This document shows, piece by piece, positions 8,390 to 17,557 of a DNA stretch of 64,000 nt. This DNA comes from Persephonella sp. IF05-L8 (GTDB lineage Bacteria; Aquificota; Aquificia; Aquificales; Hydrogenothermaceae), in NCBI RefSeq assembly GCF_000703045.1, contig NZ_JNLJ01000005.1, positions 287,023-351,022 of the forward strand, given 5' to 3'. The position numbers and the translations under genes were made by a program. Below the pieces are notes generated by a model. That model was not told the DNA's origin. It did not search any database and was given only the letters and a program-made list of their open reading frames with translations. Position 1 is the first letter of the stretch. Each line of letters starts with the position of its first letter.

Positions 8390-11300
8390 TTAAACCTCCT
8401 TAAGTGCAGTATGCCAGAATTCAAACATATCTATAAAAAGTTTTAGTTTTTCTTCATTTAGTTTATTAATAAGTTCTTGTTGGAAGTTTGAAGTATTTTC
8501 ATCTAAATCAAAAATTTGACTGATATATTTTTTTGCGTCTTTATTTTTCTTCAGTTCTAAGATATTAATAATTGCTGAAGCTAAGAGAGGATTATATTTA
8601 CTATCATAATCTTGCAGTTTTTCATAGAACAGACTTACTAATTTATGCATTTTAGCTTTATTGGTTTTATCCTTGAATAACTTATGAAAGACTTTAAACT
8701 TGCTCCAATAAACTTCTAACTCATAAGGACGGTTAGATTTTAATCTTAAGGCTCTTTTATAGTTTTTGTTTTCGTCGTAGTAAATATCGTTTCTTCTTGT
8801 ATTTGCGTCCATAAATTCAAAATCAAATGTATTTGGAATGATTTTTATTTTTGAATTTAAAGGGAATTTATCAAGAGTGCTAACCCAATATTTCCAATTA
8901 TTCTTTGGTTTGATATAGAAATTATAATCTTTTTCATCTAAATTATTGAAATACAGTGCATAGTAATCTTCTGTATTGTTGATTTTTTCTTCAGTGGTAG
9001 CATAGCTTAGTTTTTCTTTCTGTAGTTGACAAAACTTTCCTGCATCTTCATTTATCCATAATTTTTCTGTATTTTTTACATCTCTCCTGATTTTTCTTAA
9101 TGCTTTTAGATTTACATATAAAGGCTTCTTGTAGTTAGCTACAATAATCCCAATATGAATAGGTAATTTTCCGTAAACATATTTAAATTCTTTGTTATAT
9201 TTTTCTAAAACTTTGTCTATAAATTTAGGCAAGTATTCCGCTGGTATGATTACTTGATAGTTGATAGGTGAAATATCAGTTATGAGGGAGTAAGGTTTGT
9301 AAGGGTGGATTTCTAAGAGATTATCCTTAGTTAAAGTTACCAATATTTCTGTTTCATCTTCGTTTTTATTTTCAGAACGACTTTTTAAGGATATTTTGAA
9401 GTTTTTAAAGCTATCTTTACTTATATCTATGTTATTTTCCTCTTGGGATATTTTTTTCAATAAATCTTCATTCCCAAATTTTTCTATAAAATCCTCAATT
9501 GAGGAAATTAAATAAATCTTAGCTTTTTTAGACTGCCTTAATTTTTCTTCTTTTTCAGCTTTGGATAAATTGCTTAAATCCTCATCTGTTATTTTTTCCA
9601 TCCAAAACAGTAAATTATTATCTTCTAATTCTTGAGATTTTTCGCCTTTCAATTTACTACATTCAACTTCCCAAACTAATCTTTTCTTTCTCCATTCTGG
9701 GATTTTTAAATCTTCATCTAAGTTTTTATGTATTTTTTCAAAAAATTCTTGTGTTGTTTCCCAAATTCTTCTAAGTCTTGCAGGCGATGGGTTTTTTCTT
9801 AGGAGGAATTGAAGTAATAGGGCTGATAAAATATCTAAAGCTGGGTCATTTTCATCTGTAAATTCTTCCCATTTTATTTTTTCTTCTTGCCAATTTATTT
9901 TGTTATTTAGAGGTGTTTGCTTAATCCAATCTTCCCATTTGGTTCCGATTATTTGGTGAAAAAATATTTGTCTTATATAACTGTTAAATGATGAGTGGGC
10001 TTTTGAATATCCTCTAATGCTATCTGTAGAATAAATAATTAAAAAGTCCTCTATAAACGAAAAAAATCCTTTCAAGTTTTCTATTAGGTTATCTAAGTAT
10101 TTACTCAATACGTTTAAATTATTATCAATTTTTACTTTACTGTCATTTAGGTTTTTTAAATCTATTATTAAATTTTTTAAATCGTTAAATTTTGCACTTG
10201 GATTAATCTCATTAAATTTATTGACTTTAATAAAAATATCTATACTATCCGTTAAAAATTTATCAATCAAATTAGGTATATTATTTCTTCTTAATTTGCT
10301 TTCTATATGTTTTAAAAATCCAAATTTACTTTTATTTTGGTTAAACTTTATATTTGCTTCAGAAAAAATTTTTTGTTCCATCATTCTGTATTTAGATAAA
10401 ATATTTAGAAATTTATTAGAATTTTTAACAACTTCTTGGAAATTTACTCTATTTACAATATTGCCATTCAACAAATCTCCACTCAGCCAATCTTCAAGTT
10501 CAAATTTTAAGGAGATGTAAGTAATACGATTATTTTTATCTTTTATTTCATCAATCCAGATTGTTTCTCCACTTATATTATCTATCCAAGAAGCAACTTG
10601 GCTGTGATGTACTCTACTGTTGCATACTTCACAGATTGTAGGCTTATTATTTTTTTCTTTATCTTTTTCATAGATTAATCTAACTTTACAAATAGGGCAT
10701 ATACCTATTGCTTTTCCCTTTTCATTTTCTAAACTTAAACTATAACTTGGCTCTTCCCATTTCTTCTTTAAAAAGTTTTCTTTAGCGTTCTCTAAAAGAG
10801 TAGATAAATTCATTAATCCTCTTGAAGCTTTTGTTAAAAAGATGGATGGATAAAATTCATCATCTGTTTTTTCTCTAAAAATTTCTAAAATTTTATCCTC
10901 AAGTTCTTTTAAATCATCTTTTAGTTTAGCTAAATTGCTCCCATTGTTTAAATCGTCTCCCAAACCTTCCCCAACTATAAAATAAATTCCTGTTTCATCT
11001 CTATAAATTTCATTCCCTATTGGATATTCAACTTCTAAGAGTTTTTTAATTTCTTCATCTATTTCTTTTGAGATATCTCTATACCATTTAATAGACGCAA
11101 GCTTAAATCCCTTTTCTGCTAATCCCATTTTATCGTATTGAATTCCTAAGATACGCCATTTGACTTTTTGTCTATCGGGAATATCGTTAAAATCAGAATG
11201 AGCTAAAATGTAATCTGCTAATAAAGCCTTAAACATAGAAGTTGGCATAAAGGTTTGTTCCCATAAGGAAACATCATTTATTGGAAATCTATCATCAGAG

Positions 11301-11806
11301 AGTAAACCAGAAAATAGATTTTTTATTTTCTCCCTTACTTTTTCCAAATCGTTAAAAGAAATATATCTCCTGTCTAAAAGATATAAAACTTTATTCTTAA
11401 TTTCATTGATAATGTTATTGATTTCACTTTCATTTTTCTCTAAATAAATAATTTTTCCTTTAAAACTTCCAAAGGCATTTGATAACCATCTTTCAGTTTC
11501 AGGTTTAACTTTTACATCTTCTTTAGGGCTTCCTTTATCAATTCCAGAATTTAAACTTTCAGAAATACCATATAAAATTTGAAGGATGTCATCTGGGCTG
11601 TTTTTATTTCTCCATTTTCTCCAATTATCATTATCTAAATCTAAGAAATTTTTTACAATTTTAAAGCTTTTTAATTCTCTATCATCTAAATTTTTGAAAA
11701 TTATTTTTTTGTTTCTTAGCTCATCTTCCCAATTTATATCATCTATGTTTTTATCAGTTTTATTAATGCCTGTTGAGGGTAATATTTTTTTCCATAAAAA
11801 AAGCAT
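8390..11806 (-). CDS. cas10: Divergent Cas10/Csx11-like large subunit, catalytic motifs lost, 5' frameshift
   Basis: This 1138-aa open frame is the large subunit of the type III complex. A zinc finger is formed by Cys370, Cys373, Cys392 and Cys395. The second palm domain is recognisable at residues 840-905 (GIIVANYKKPLYVNLKAL pattern), but where active Cas10 has GGDD there is SPINY at 846-850, so cyclic oligoadenylate synthesis is not expected. Around 180-200, LWEQTFMPTSMFKALLADYIL matches the helix after the HD site with DH replaced by EQ. Gene order and sequence fit subtype III-C (MTH326/Csx11-like); a diverged III-B is the alternative. The first in-frame ATG (11806) has no ribosome-binding site; the true start is probably ATG 11874, in another frame (see 11824-11874). 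Confidence 0.8.
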   Translation of the reverse strand: MLFLWKKILPSTGINKTDKNIDDINWEDELRNKKIIFKNLDDRELKSFKIVKNFLDLDNDNWRKWRNKNSPDDILQILYGISESLNSGIDKGSPKEDVKVKPETERWLSNAFGSFKGKIIYLEKNESEINNIINEIKNKVLYLLDRRYISFNDLEKVREKIKNLFSGLLSDDRFPINDVSLWEQTFMPTSMFKALLADYILAHSDFNDIPDRQKVKWRILGIQYDKMGLAEKGFKLASIKWYRDISKEIDEEIKKLLEVEYPIGNEIYRDETGIYFIVGEGLGDDLNNGSNLAKLKDDLKELEDKILEIFREKTDDEFYPSIFLTKASRGLMNLSTLLENAKENFLKKKWEEPSYSLSLENEKGKAIGICPICKVRLIYEKDKEKNNKPTICEVCNSRVHHSQVASWIDNISGETIWIDEIKDKNNRITYISLKFELEDWLSGDLLNGNIVNRVNFQEVVKNSNKFLNILSKYRMMEQKIFSEANIKFNQNKSKFGFLKHIESKLRRNNIPNLIDKFLTDSIDIFIKVNKFNEINPSAKFNDLKNLIIDLKNLNDSKVKIDNNLNVLSKYLDNLIENLKGFFSFIEDFLIIYSTDSIRGYSKAHSSFNSYIRQIFFHQIIGTKWEDWIKQTPLNNKINWQEEKIKWEEFTDENDPALDILSALLLQFLLRKNPSPARLRRIWETTQEFFEKIHKNLDEDLKIPEWRKKRLVWEVECSKLKGEKSQELEDNNLLFWMEKITDEDLSNLSKAEKEEKLRQSKKAKIYLISSIEDFIEKFGNEDLLKKISQEENNIDISKDSFKNFKISLKSRSENKNEDETEILVTLTKDNLLEIHPYKPYSLITDISPINYQVIIPAEYLPKFIDKVLEKYNKEFKYVYGKLPIHIGIIVANYKKPLYVNLKALRKIRRDVKNTEKLWINEDAGKFCQLQKEKLSYATTEEKINNTEDYYALYFNNLDEKDYNFYIKPKNNWKYWVSTLDKFPLNSKIKIIPNTFDFEFMDANTRRNDIYYDENKNYKRALRLKSNRPYELEVYWSKFKVFHKLFKDKTNKAKMHKLVSLFYEKLQDYDSKYNPLLASAIINILELKKNKDAKKYISQIFDLDENTSNFQQELINKLNEEKLKLFIDMFEFWHTALKEV

Positions 11807-11823
11807 AGAAACTATTTCTGCTT

Positions 11824-11874
11824 TTAATATAGCTTCTTTATTTTTTTCAACCTATTCAAATCTAATCCTGACAT
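11824..11874 (-). other. Displaced 5' end of the Cas10-like gene (frameshift at A7)
   Basis: ATG 11874 is preceded at 8 bases by GAGG and opens a 16-codon frame (MSGLDLNRLKKIKKLY). The downstream Cas10 frame is open upstream of ATG 11806 and reads NKEAILKAEIVSM, which resembles the AEIxxLL helix that begins Cas10 and Csx11 proteins. One extra A in the seven-A run (11841-11847 on the complement) would join the two into a single protein. This may be a mutation, polymerase or ribosomal slippage, or a sequencing error. Confidence 0.6.
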
Positions 11875-11894
11875 CTTTCTAACCTCTTTTAAAC

Positions 11895-13157
11895 CTAAGA
11901 AAAATTTCTAAAACAGGATAAATATCTAATTTCAAATCTTCCCCAGCCTAATTTAGTTTTAGCTCCAATGCCTTTATTAGAAAGCACTCTTAAAGCCTTA
12001 ATTATATTTGCTAAATCTTCTTTAGCTTCCTCTCTTACTTCTTTATCACTTTTTAAAACTGCATCAAATGGGATATAAATTAGTTGAAAAATTCCTTCTA
12101 CTCCTTCTGGGACTACCTCATAGTGAATAGGATTTGTTCCTGCTCTTTTTCTTCTATCATGTGGATTAATTATTTCAAGGGATAATTTGTCAAAATATGT
12201 TGGGTAAAATATTGCTCTTCCTTTATGGGTTTGGAATTCTATAGGTAAATCTTTTTGACTATCATTTAGTTTTTTAGATAGTTTATCTTTAATGAAATTC
12301 CTTAAATCATTCTTGTTTTTTATATCTTTTGCTCTTTGTAAATCTTGTCCAGTTATTTCTAATCCTAATTCAAAAAACAGAAATGATAGAATGCCTTCTT
12401 GTGCTTTTTCAAAATTTCCTGTTTCTTTTATCAAAGCTTGTTCTATAGCCTTTATACTTTCTGAACCAGCTCCAAAAACTCTTAAAAAACTTTCAATTTT
12501 TTCTTTTTTATTAGAAAAATCTTTTCTGAATAATTCTCTAAAAGCACTTGCCAAAGCACCCTTCCACGCAGAACCTCTAATCATTGGAACTTTAAAATTA
12601 GCTTCCTTTAAAATGGGATTTTGGATTATATAGAATTCATCATCATCTTTTGAAAAATACGGAGCTTTTAATCTAAATTTAAACCATATAGCAAAGGAGG
12701 ATTTAGGGAGGTTTTCGATGTATCTTTGAAGCCTTTTAAAGTTTGTATAAATTCCCGATATTTGTTTTATATTTTGAATATCTATATCATTATTAAAACC
12801 TATATACTTATTTCTTTCTCCAATTATTTCATTTTTTAACCAGCTTAAAGGGAAATCCTTTAATGTTTCATTAGATTTATAAATTTTTAATTTTTTTGCT
12901 AATTGGTTCTCACACCAATTTTCTCCTTTTCCATTCTCTACACAATTATTTATCTTTTTCTTTAAGAATTTAAATTCATCTAAAAACTTATATTTATTAT
13001 TTCTATTCAAATACCAACTTTGCCTACTCTTGAAAAGATAATTTTCTATTTTTCCTTCACTTTTTGGTTTAAAGTAATATTTACAATAAGCTATATATTC
13101 AGCTAAATTTTCAATTTTTTCTGGATTTATTTCTATTAAGGTTTCAAACTTATTCAT
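11895..13157 (-). CDS. cmr6: CRISPR type III RAMP protein, Cmr6-like
   Basis: This 420-aa RAMP protein has an unusually long N-terminal extension of about 150 residues before the RAMP core. The core begins at WFKFRLKAPYFSKDDD and KVPMIRGSAWKGALASAFR, the loop that contacts RNA in these proteins. A block near residue 325, KGRAIFYPTYFDKL then NPHDRR, matches the F-DA-P...NPHY element of Cmr6, and NKGIGAKTKLGWGRFEI is the glycine-rich loop. Cmr6 caps the filament near the target 5' side in known Cmr complexes. I prefer ATG 13157, with GGAAGG upstream, over GTG 13166. It overlaps the cmr1 stop by 8 bases. Confidence 0.7.
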   Translation of the reverse strand: MNKFETLIEINPEKIENLAEYIAYCKYYFKPKSEGKIENYLFKSRQSWYLNRNNKYKFLDEFKFLKKKINNCVENGKGENWCENQLAKKLKIYKSNETLKDFPLSWLKNEIIGERNKYIGFNNDIDIQNIKQISGIYTNFKRLQRYIENLPKSSFAIWFKFRLKAPYFSKDDDEFYIIQNPILKEANFKVPMIRGSAWKGALASAFRELFRKDFSNKKEKIESFLRVFGAGSESIKAIEQALIKETGNFEKAQEGILSFLFFELGLEITGQDLQRAKDIKNKNDLRNFIKDKLSKKLNDSQKDLPIEFQTHKGRAIFYPTYFDKLSLEIINPHDRRKRAGTNPIHYEVVPEGVEGIFQLIYIPFDAVLKSDKEVREEAKEDLANIIKALRVLSNKGIGAKTKLGWGRFEIRYLSCFRNFS

Positions 13158-14169
13158 CACTTTCACCTTCCAAATTTAATAAACCAGCAATAGATAAAAA
13201 GCCACCTTTAAGTTGTCTTTGTTCTTCGTAGATGTATGGAAGTATTTTAGAACCTTGAGGAACATAAGGTAAATTTCTGGGATTGCCTGTTTTCCCAAAT
13301 ATTTTGTGCCTTAATTCCTTATTATTCTTAAAATTACTTCGTTCCTGTGCTTTTAATTTTATTAGTTTTTTAATTAGCTCATTTAAATCGTTATTAGAAA
13401 TCTGGTTTTTTAGAATTTTTATTTTTTTATTTTTATTATTAAATTGAGTTAAATCATTAAAATTAGTTACGTTCTTTAAAACAGAAAAACTATTGTTCTT
13501 CTCACTTTCGTTAAAATATATCACTTTATTAATATTGAATGTTTGTAAATCAAGTTTTTCTACTTTCCATTCTTCCTTTTTTTTACCATTTACACTCTCA
13601 ACTTTCAGCCTTCCATATCCTATATTCCACTTTCCACCCCAAAAGCCATATTTATCCATAAATGTAAGGAGAGGATAGAAAAGCGAATTTAAAATTTCTT
13701 CTTCAACTTTAAATCTAACTTCAAATTCTCCTTGATAAGATGGAGTTCCAAAATACCAATTTTTATTAGGAATTATTTTTCCTTTTGGCTCACCTTGGAA
13801 TTTATTTTCATCAAATTCTATATCTTTAATTTCTATCAAACTCATCCAATTAGTAGTTCCAAAAATTACAGAAGATATGGGAATTTGTTGTTCATCTATG
13901 AAATGTTTGATAATTTCATTTATGTTATTACCATATTTCTTTATAAATTCTCTTAACCTTTTTCTATCAACTTCTTTTTCAAACCTTCCACTTTGAGAAT
14001 TAAAATCTTCTTTTTTTAAAATGTCTGCAAAATACATAATAGTTTCAAACCAAAATCTCAAACTACCAATCAAAGAAGATGGGCGAATTTCTCTATTATT
14101 TTGCCAGGCATCCCCTGTCCATAGAGGTGTAATTGTTTTAAAAGTTACTGTTACTTCCTTTTTAGCCAT
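13150..14169 (-). CDS. cmr1: CRISPR type III RAMP protein Cmr1
   Basis: This 339-aa protein is Cmr1. It has the family N-terminus TFKTITPLWTGDA, the conserved IRPSSLIGSLRFWFE helix, VIFGTTNW, and the glycine-rich GFWGGKWNIGYGRLKVE element. Cmr1 sits at the tail of the complex beside Cmr6 and helps bind target RNA. A C-terminal poorly conserved Lys/Asn-rich stretch follows residue 200, and the protein ends with an ILPYIYEEQRQLKGGFLSIAG segment. Its ATG overlaps the stop of the preceding small gene by one base (TAATG). Base composition across this operon is visibly more AT-rich than the flanking housekeeping genes, which suggests transfer. Confidence 0.85.
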   Translation of the reverse strand: MAKKEVTVTFKTITPLWTGDAWQNNREIRPSSLIGSLRFWFETIMYFADILKKEDFNSQSGRFEKEVDRKRLREFIKKYGNNINEIIKHFIDEQQIPISSVIFGTTNWMSLIEIKDIEFDENKFQGEPKGKIIPNKNWYFGTPSYQGEFEVRFKVEEEILNSLFYPLLTFMDKYGFWGGKWNIGYGRLKVESVNGKKKEEWKVEKLDLQTFNINKVIYFNESEKNNSFSVLKNVTNFNDLTQFNNKNKKIKILKNQISNNDLNELIKKLIKLKAQERSNFKNNKELRHKIFGKTGNPRNLPYVPQGSKILPYIYEEQRQLKGGFLSIAGLLNLEGESDE

Positions 14170-14384
14170 TATATTACCTCTATTATTTCCACAGACTTTG
14201 ATAAATTTTTTCCTCTTAATCCAGCGTGGTAAACCACTGTTTTTGTAGAAAAATTTTTACTTTCTTCTTTTATGCAGATATGAGATTTTTCTTCTGGATT
14301 TTTGCATGATATTACCTGAGATGTACAGTTTAAAGGTAAAGTTATATATTCTGCATCAGAAGTAAAATAAAGTCTTAATTCCAA
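14169..14384 (-). CDS. Small unrecognised Cys-containing protein, first gene of the CRISPR operon
   Basis: I do not recognise this 71-aa protein. It begins MELRLYFTSDAEYITLPLN, has cysteines at residues 21, 29 and 38, and ends with a beta-rich, basic segment VVYHAGLRGKNLSKSVEIIEVI. I chose TTG 14384 because GGGGAGG lies 6 bases upstream; an in-frame GTG at 14405 would put this site inside the gene. It follows a good promoter (14412-14440) and its stop overlaps the cmr1 start, so translational coupling with the Cmr subunits is likely. It could be an accessory subunit, a nucleic-acid-binding factor or an anti-toxin-like factor; nothing in the sequence decides. Confidence 0.6.
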   Translation of the reverse strand: MELRLYFTSDAEYITLPLNCTSQVISCKNPEEKSHICIKEESKNFSTKTVVYHAGLRGKNLSKSVEIIEVI

Positions 14385-14411
14385 TGTATCCTCCCCACTG
14401 ACCACTATTAA

Positions 14412-14440
14412 ATTTTAAAAATTTTTAATGTTTTTTTCAA
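14412..14440 (-). promoter_or_regulatory. Putative promoter of the type III CRISPR operon
   Basis: On the minus strand TTGAAA (14435-14440) and TAAAAT (14412-14417) are 17 bases apart, about 28 bases upstream of the TTG start of the first gene. The rest of 14441-14616 carries the divergent kamA promoter and no CRISPR repeats. Confidence 0.6.
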
Positions 14441-14533
14441 ACAAAGACTTGCAAATGAGAAAAGTAAGAAAAGAACCTATAACCTATAAAAGCATTGTAT
14501 TATGGGCTTTTGCGAGAATATAATTTATCTCAT

Positions 14534-14562
14534 TTGAAACAGGAATACCATTTATATATAAT
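14534..14562 (+). promoter_or_regulatory. Putative promoter of kamA-guaA
   Basis: TTGAAA (14534-14539) and a perfect TATAAT (14557-14562) are separated by 17 bases, 54 bases upstream of the kamA-like start codon. Confidence 0.65.
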
Positions 14563-14616
14563 AACCATCCCAGATTATTAAAATACTATATTTTATAATA
14601 CTTTGGAGGTTATAAA

Positions 14617-15933
14617 ATGAAATATAGAAGTTATACTGTGCACAACTTTAGAGAAATACCCCAAGTTAGAGAAAAACTTACACCTGAACAGCAGTTTGAT
14701 ATAGAGGTTGTAGCACAGGTTTTTCCATTTAAAACAAATAACTACGTAGTAGAAAAGCTTATTAACTGGGACAATCCCCTTGAAGACCCTATTTTTAGAC
14801 TGACCTTCCCTCAAAGAGGAATGCTACTTGATGAAGATTATGAAATTATTGCAAATCTGTTAAAACAAAATGCACCTAAAGAAGTAATCAGAGAAAAGGC
14901 AAACGAAATTCGTATGAAACTAAATCCTCATCCTGCTGGACAGAAATATAATGTTCCTGAGATAGATGGCAAAAAACTTCATGGAGCTCAGCACAAATAC
15001 AATGAAACAATTTTATTCTTTCCAAAACAGGGACAGACATGTCATGCATATTGCTCATTCTGTTTTAGATGGCCACAATTTGTAGGAATAGATGAGCTTA
15101 AATTTGCAATGAAAGAAGTTGAGTTGCTTATTGAATATATAAAGGCTCATCCTGAAATAACAGACCTCCTTTTTACAGGTGGAGACCCACTTATAATGAA
15201 AACAAGGCTTTTGAGACAATATATAGAGCCTATTCTGGAAGCAAAAATCCCCCATCTTAAAACAATAAGAATTGGCTCCAAAGCACTTGCTTTTTGGCCT
15301 TATAGATTTACAACAGAGGATGATGCAGAAGACCTCATAAAACTTTTTACAGAGATTACGGAAGCAGGTTATCATCTTGCATACATGGCACATTTTAATC
15401 ACTATCAGGAGCTTGAAACAGAAGAAGTCAAAGAAGCAGTTGATAGAATACTATCTACTGGAGCTGTTATTAGAACCCAATCACCTATTCTAAGACATAT
15501 AAATGATAGTGCTGAAGTTTGGGCTACAATGTGGAAAAAACAGGTTCAGATGAATATGGTTCCTTATTATATGTTTATGGCAAGAGATACAGGAGCCCAG
15601 CATTATTTTGGGGTTCCACTGGTTAGAGCATGGGAGATATTTAGAAAAGCCTATAATTCTGTAAGTGGAATAGCCAGAACTGTTAAGGGACCTTCAATGT
15701 CTGCAACTCCTGGAAAGGTTAGAATGTTAGGAGTAGCAGAACTGAATGGTGAAAAAGTTATGGTGTTAGATTTTCTTCAGGGAAGAAACCCCGATTGGGT
15801 CGGAAAACCATTTTTTGCAAAATATAATCCTGAAGCAATGTGGCTTGATGAACTTGAACCTTATGGCTCAGACCAATTCTTCTATGAAGATGAGCTTAAT
15901 AAAATGTTAAAATTAGAAGAAGTCCATACATAA
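14617..15933 (+). CDS. KamA-family radical SAM protein (lysine 2,3-aminomutase-like)
   Basis: This 438-aa protein is a radical SAM enzyme of the KamA family. The [4Fe-4S] cluster motif CHAYCSFC (CxxxCxxC) is near residue 140, followed by FRWPQF and the SAM-binding FTGGDPL motif near 185. Lysine 2,3-aminomutases move an amino group using PLP and a 5'-deoxyadenosyl radical. The GGGGK PLP-lysine motif of the clostridial enzyme is not present; [13 protein letters not shown] occupies the corresponding area, so the reaction may differ. A strong GGAGG site precedes the ATG. The gene lies 10 bases upstream of guaA and is probably cotranscribed with it. Confidence 0.8.
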   Translation: MKYRSYTVHNFREIPQVREKLTPEQQFDIEVVAQVFPFKTNNYVVEKLINWDNPLEDPIFRLTFPQRGMLLDEDYEIIANLLKQNAPKEVIREKANEIRMKLNPHPAGQKYNVPEIDGKKLHGAQHKYNETILFFPKQGQTCHAYCSFCFRWPQFVGIDELKFAMKEVELLIEYIKAHPEITDLLFTGGDPLIMKTRLLRQYIEPILEAKIPHLKTIRIGSKALAFWPYRFTTEDDAEDLIKLFTEITEAGYHLAYMAHFNHYQELETEEVKEAVDRILSTGAVIRTQSPILRHINDSAEVWATMWKKQVQMNMVPYYMFMARDTGAQHYFGVPLVRAWEIFRKAYNSVSGIARTVKGPSMSATPGKVRMLGVAELNGEKVMVLDFLQGRNPDWVGKPFFAKYNPEAMWLDELEPYGSDQFFYEDELNKMLKLEEVHT

Positions 15934-15943
15934 GGAGGCAAAC

Positions 15944-17482
15944 TTGGAACATCAGGGGATAGTAATACTTGATTTTGGTTCTCAATATACCCAGTTAATA
16001 GCACGAAGAATTAGGGAAATACATGTTTATAGTGAGATTTTGCCATATAATGCATCTGTGGAAGAGATAAAAAAACACAATCCAAAAGGAATTATATTTT
16101 CAGGAGGTCCTGCATCTGTTTATGAGCCTGGAGCTCCAAAACCTGACGAAAGGGTTTATGACCTTGGGCTTCCAATACTTGGAATATGCTATGGACTTCA
16201 GGTCATAACACAACATTTTGGTGGCGAAGTTGTAAAAGCAGAAAGACACGAGTATGGAAGGGCAGAACTTGAAATACTAAACCATGAAGACTTATTTAAA
16301 AACATTCCAAACGAAATCCATGTCTGGATGTCCCACGGGGACAGAGTAACAAAACTTCCTGAAGGATTTGAACCAATAGCAAGAACATATAATGCACCAT
16401 TTGCAGCAATTAGGAACAAAGAGAAAAAAATCTGGGGTGTTCAATTTCATCCAGAAGTTTCCCACACATATATGGGTAAGGATATCCTCAAAAACTTTGC
16501 TGTTGAGATTTGCGGCCGTAAGCAGGACTGGACAATGGGCAGCTTCCTTATGGAAAAGGAAGTGGAAATCAGAAAAATGGTTGGTGATAAAAAGGCTATA
16601 TGTGCCCTGTCTGGTGGAGTTGATTCATCTGTTGCAGCTGTTTTGGTTCATAATGCTATTGGAGATAATCTTACCTGTATATTTGTTGATAATGGTCTTT
16701 TAAGAAAAGGAGAAAGGGAGCAGGTTGAAAAAACATTTAGAGACCATTTTCATATCCCACTGATTGTGGTTGATGCAAGGGAAAGATTTTTAAAAGCATT
16801 AAAAGGTGTTACTGACCCGGAACAAAAGAGAAAAATAATAGGAAATCTTTTTATAGAAATATTTGAGGAAGAAGCAAAAAAAATCCCTGATGTTGAGTTC
16901 CTTGTTCAGGGGACACTTTATCCTGATGTTATAGAAAGTGTTTCTGTAAAGGGTCCTTCAGCAGTAATAAAAACCCACCATAATGTTGGTGGACTACCTG
17001 AGAGAATGAACCTAAAACTAATAGAACCTTTACGAGAGTTGTTTAAAGACGAAGTAAGAGAGCTTGGAAAGGAACTTGGTCTTCCAGATGAAATTATATA
17101 CAGACAGCCATTCCCGGGACCAGGCCTTGCAATAAGAATAATTGGTGAAGTGAATGAACAAGACCTGAATATACTCAGAGAAGCTGATGCCATAGTTGTG
17201 GAAGAAGTAAAAAAAGCAGGCTTATACAGAGATTTATGGCAGTCTTTCGCCGTTTTACTTCCTATCCATACCGTCGGTGTGATGGGAGATTACAGGACTT
17301 ATGAGAAAGTAATAGCTATTAGAGCTGTTGAATCAACAGACGGAATGACAGCTGACTGGGCAAGACTTCCTTATGAGCTATTAGACAAAATAATGAGAAG
17401 AATAATTAATGAAGTTCAGGGAGTTAACAGAGTGGTTTATGATATAACCTCAAAACCACCTGGTACAATAGAATGGGAATAG
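15944..17482 (+). CDS. guaA: GMP synthase (glutamine-hydrolysing)
   Basis: This 512-aa enzyme converts XMP, glutamine and ATP to GMP. The class I glutamine amidotransferase domain occupies residues 1-190, with the nucleophile cysteine in GICYGLQ and His-Glu in [10 protein letters not shown]. The PP-loop ATP pyrophosphatase motif SGGVDSS follows at about 225, and the C-terminal dimerisation domain ends in the usual [11 protein letters not shown]. The start is a TTG (15944) with AAGGAGG 6 bases upstream. Length and domain order are normal. A bidirectional terminator at 17521-17546 separates it from the convergent clpB. Confidence 0.97.
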   Translation: MEHQGIVILDFGSQYTQLIARRIREIHVYSEILPYNASVEEIKKHNPKGIIFSGGPASVYEPGAPKPDERVYDLGLPILGICYGLQVITQHFGGEVVKAERHEYGRAELEILNHEDLFKNIPNEIHVWMSHGDRVTKLPEGFEPIARTYNAPFAAIRNKEKKIWGVQFHPEVSHTYMGKDILKNFAVEICGRKQDWTMGSFLMEKEVEIRKMVGDKKAICALSGGVDSSVAAVLVHNAIGDNLTCIFVDNGLLRKGEREQVEKTFRDHFHIPLIVVDARERFLKALKGVTDPEQKRKIIGNLFIEIFEEEAKKIPDVEFLVQGTLYPDVIESVSVKGPSAVIKTHHNVGGLPERMNLKLIEPLRELFKDEVRELGKELGLPDEIIYRQPFPGPGLAIRIIGEVNEQDLNILREADAIVVEEVKKAGLYRDLWQSFAVLLPIHTVGVMGDYRTYEKVIAIRAVESTDGMTADWARLPYELLDKIMRRIINEVQGVNRVVYDITSKPPGTIEWE

Positions 17483-17520
17483 TTTAGTATATTCCTATTT
17501 TCTACACAGGTTGATTATAT

Positions 17521-17546
17521 AAAAAAAGCCCCCTTTGGGGGCTTTT
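17521..17546. terminator. Bidirectional intrinsic terminator between guaA and clpB
   Basis: A GCCCCC/GGGGGC stem with a three-base loop is flanked by seven A on the left and four T on the right, so it can stop transcription of both convergent genes. Confidence 0.8.
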
Positions 17547-17557
17547 GAGTTAGAAAA

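Noticed and set aside
10954-10968. GLGDD at residues 281-285 of the Cas10-like protein as a cyclase GGDD motif
   Set aside because: It lies in the N-terminal part before the zinc finger, not in the second palm domain where the catalytic GGDD belongs; the aligned position there is SPINY.
14385-14616. Possible CRISPR array next to the cmr operon
   Set aside because: I see no direct repeats of 25-40 bases here or in the other intergenic regions; the space holds two divergent promoters.
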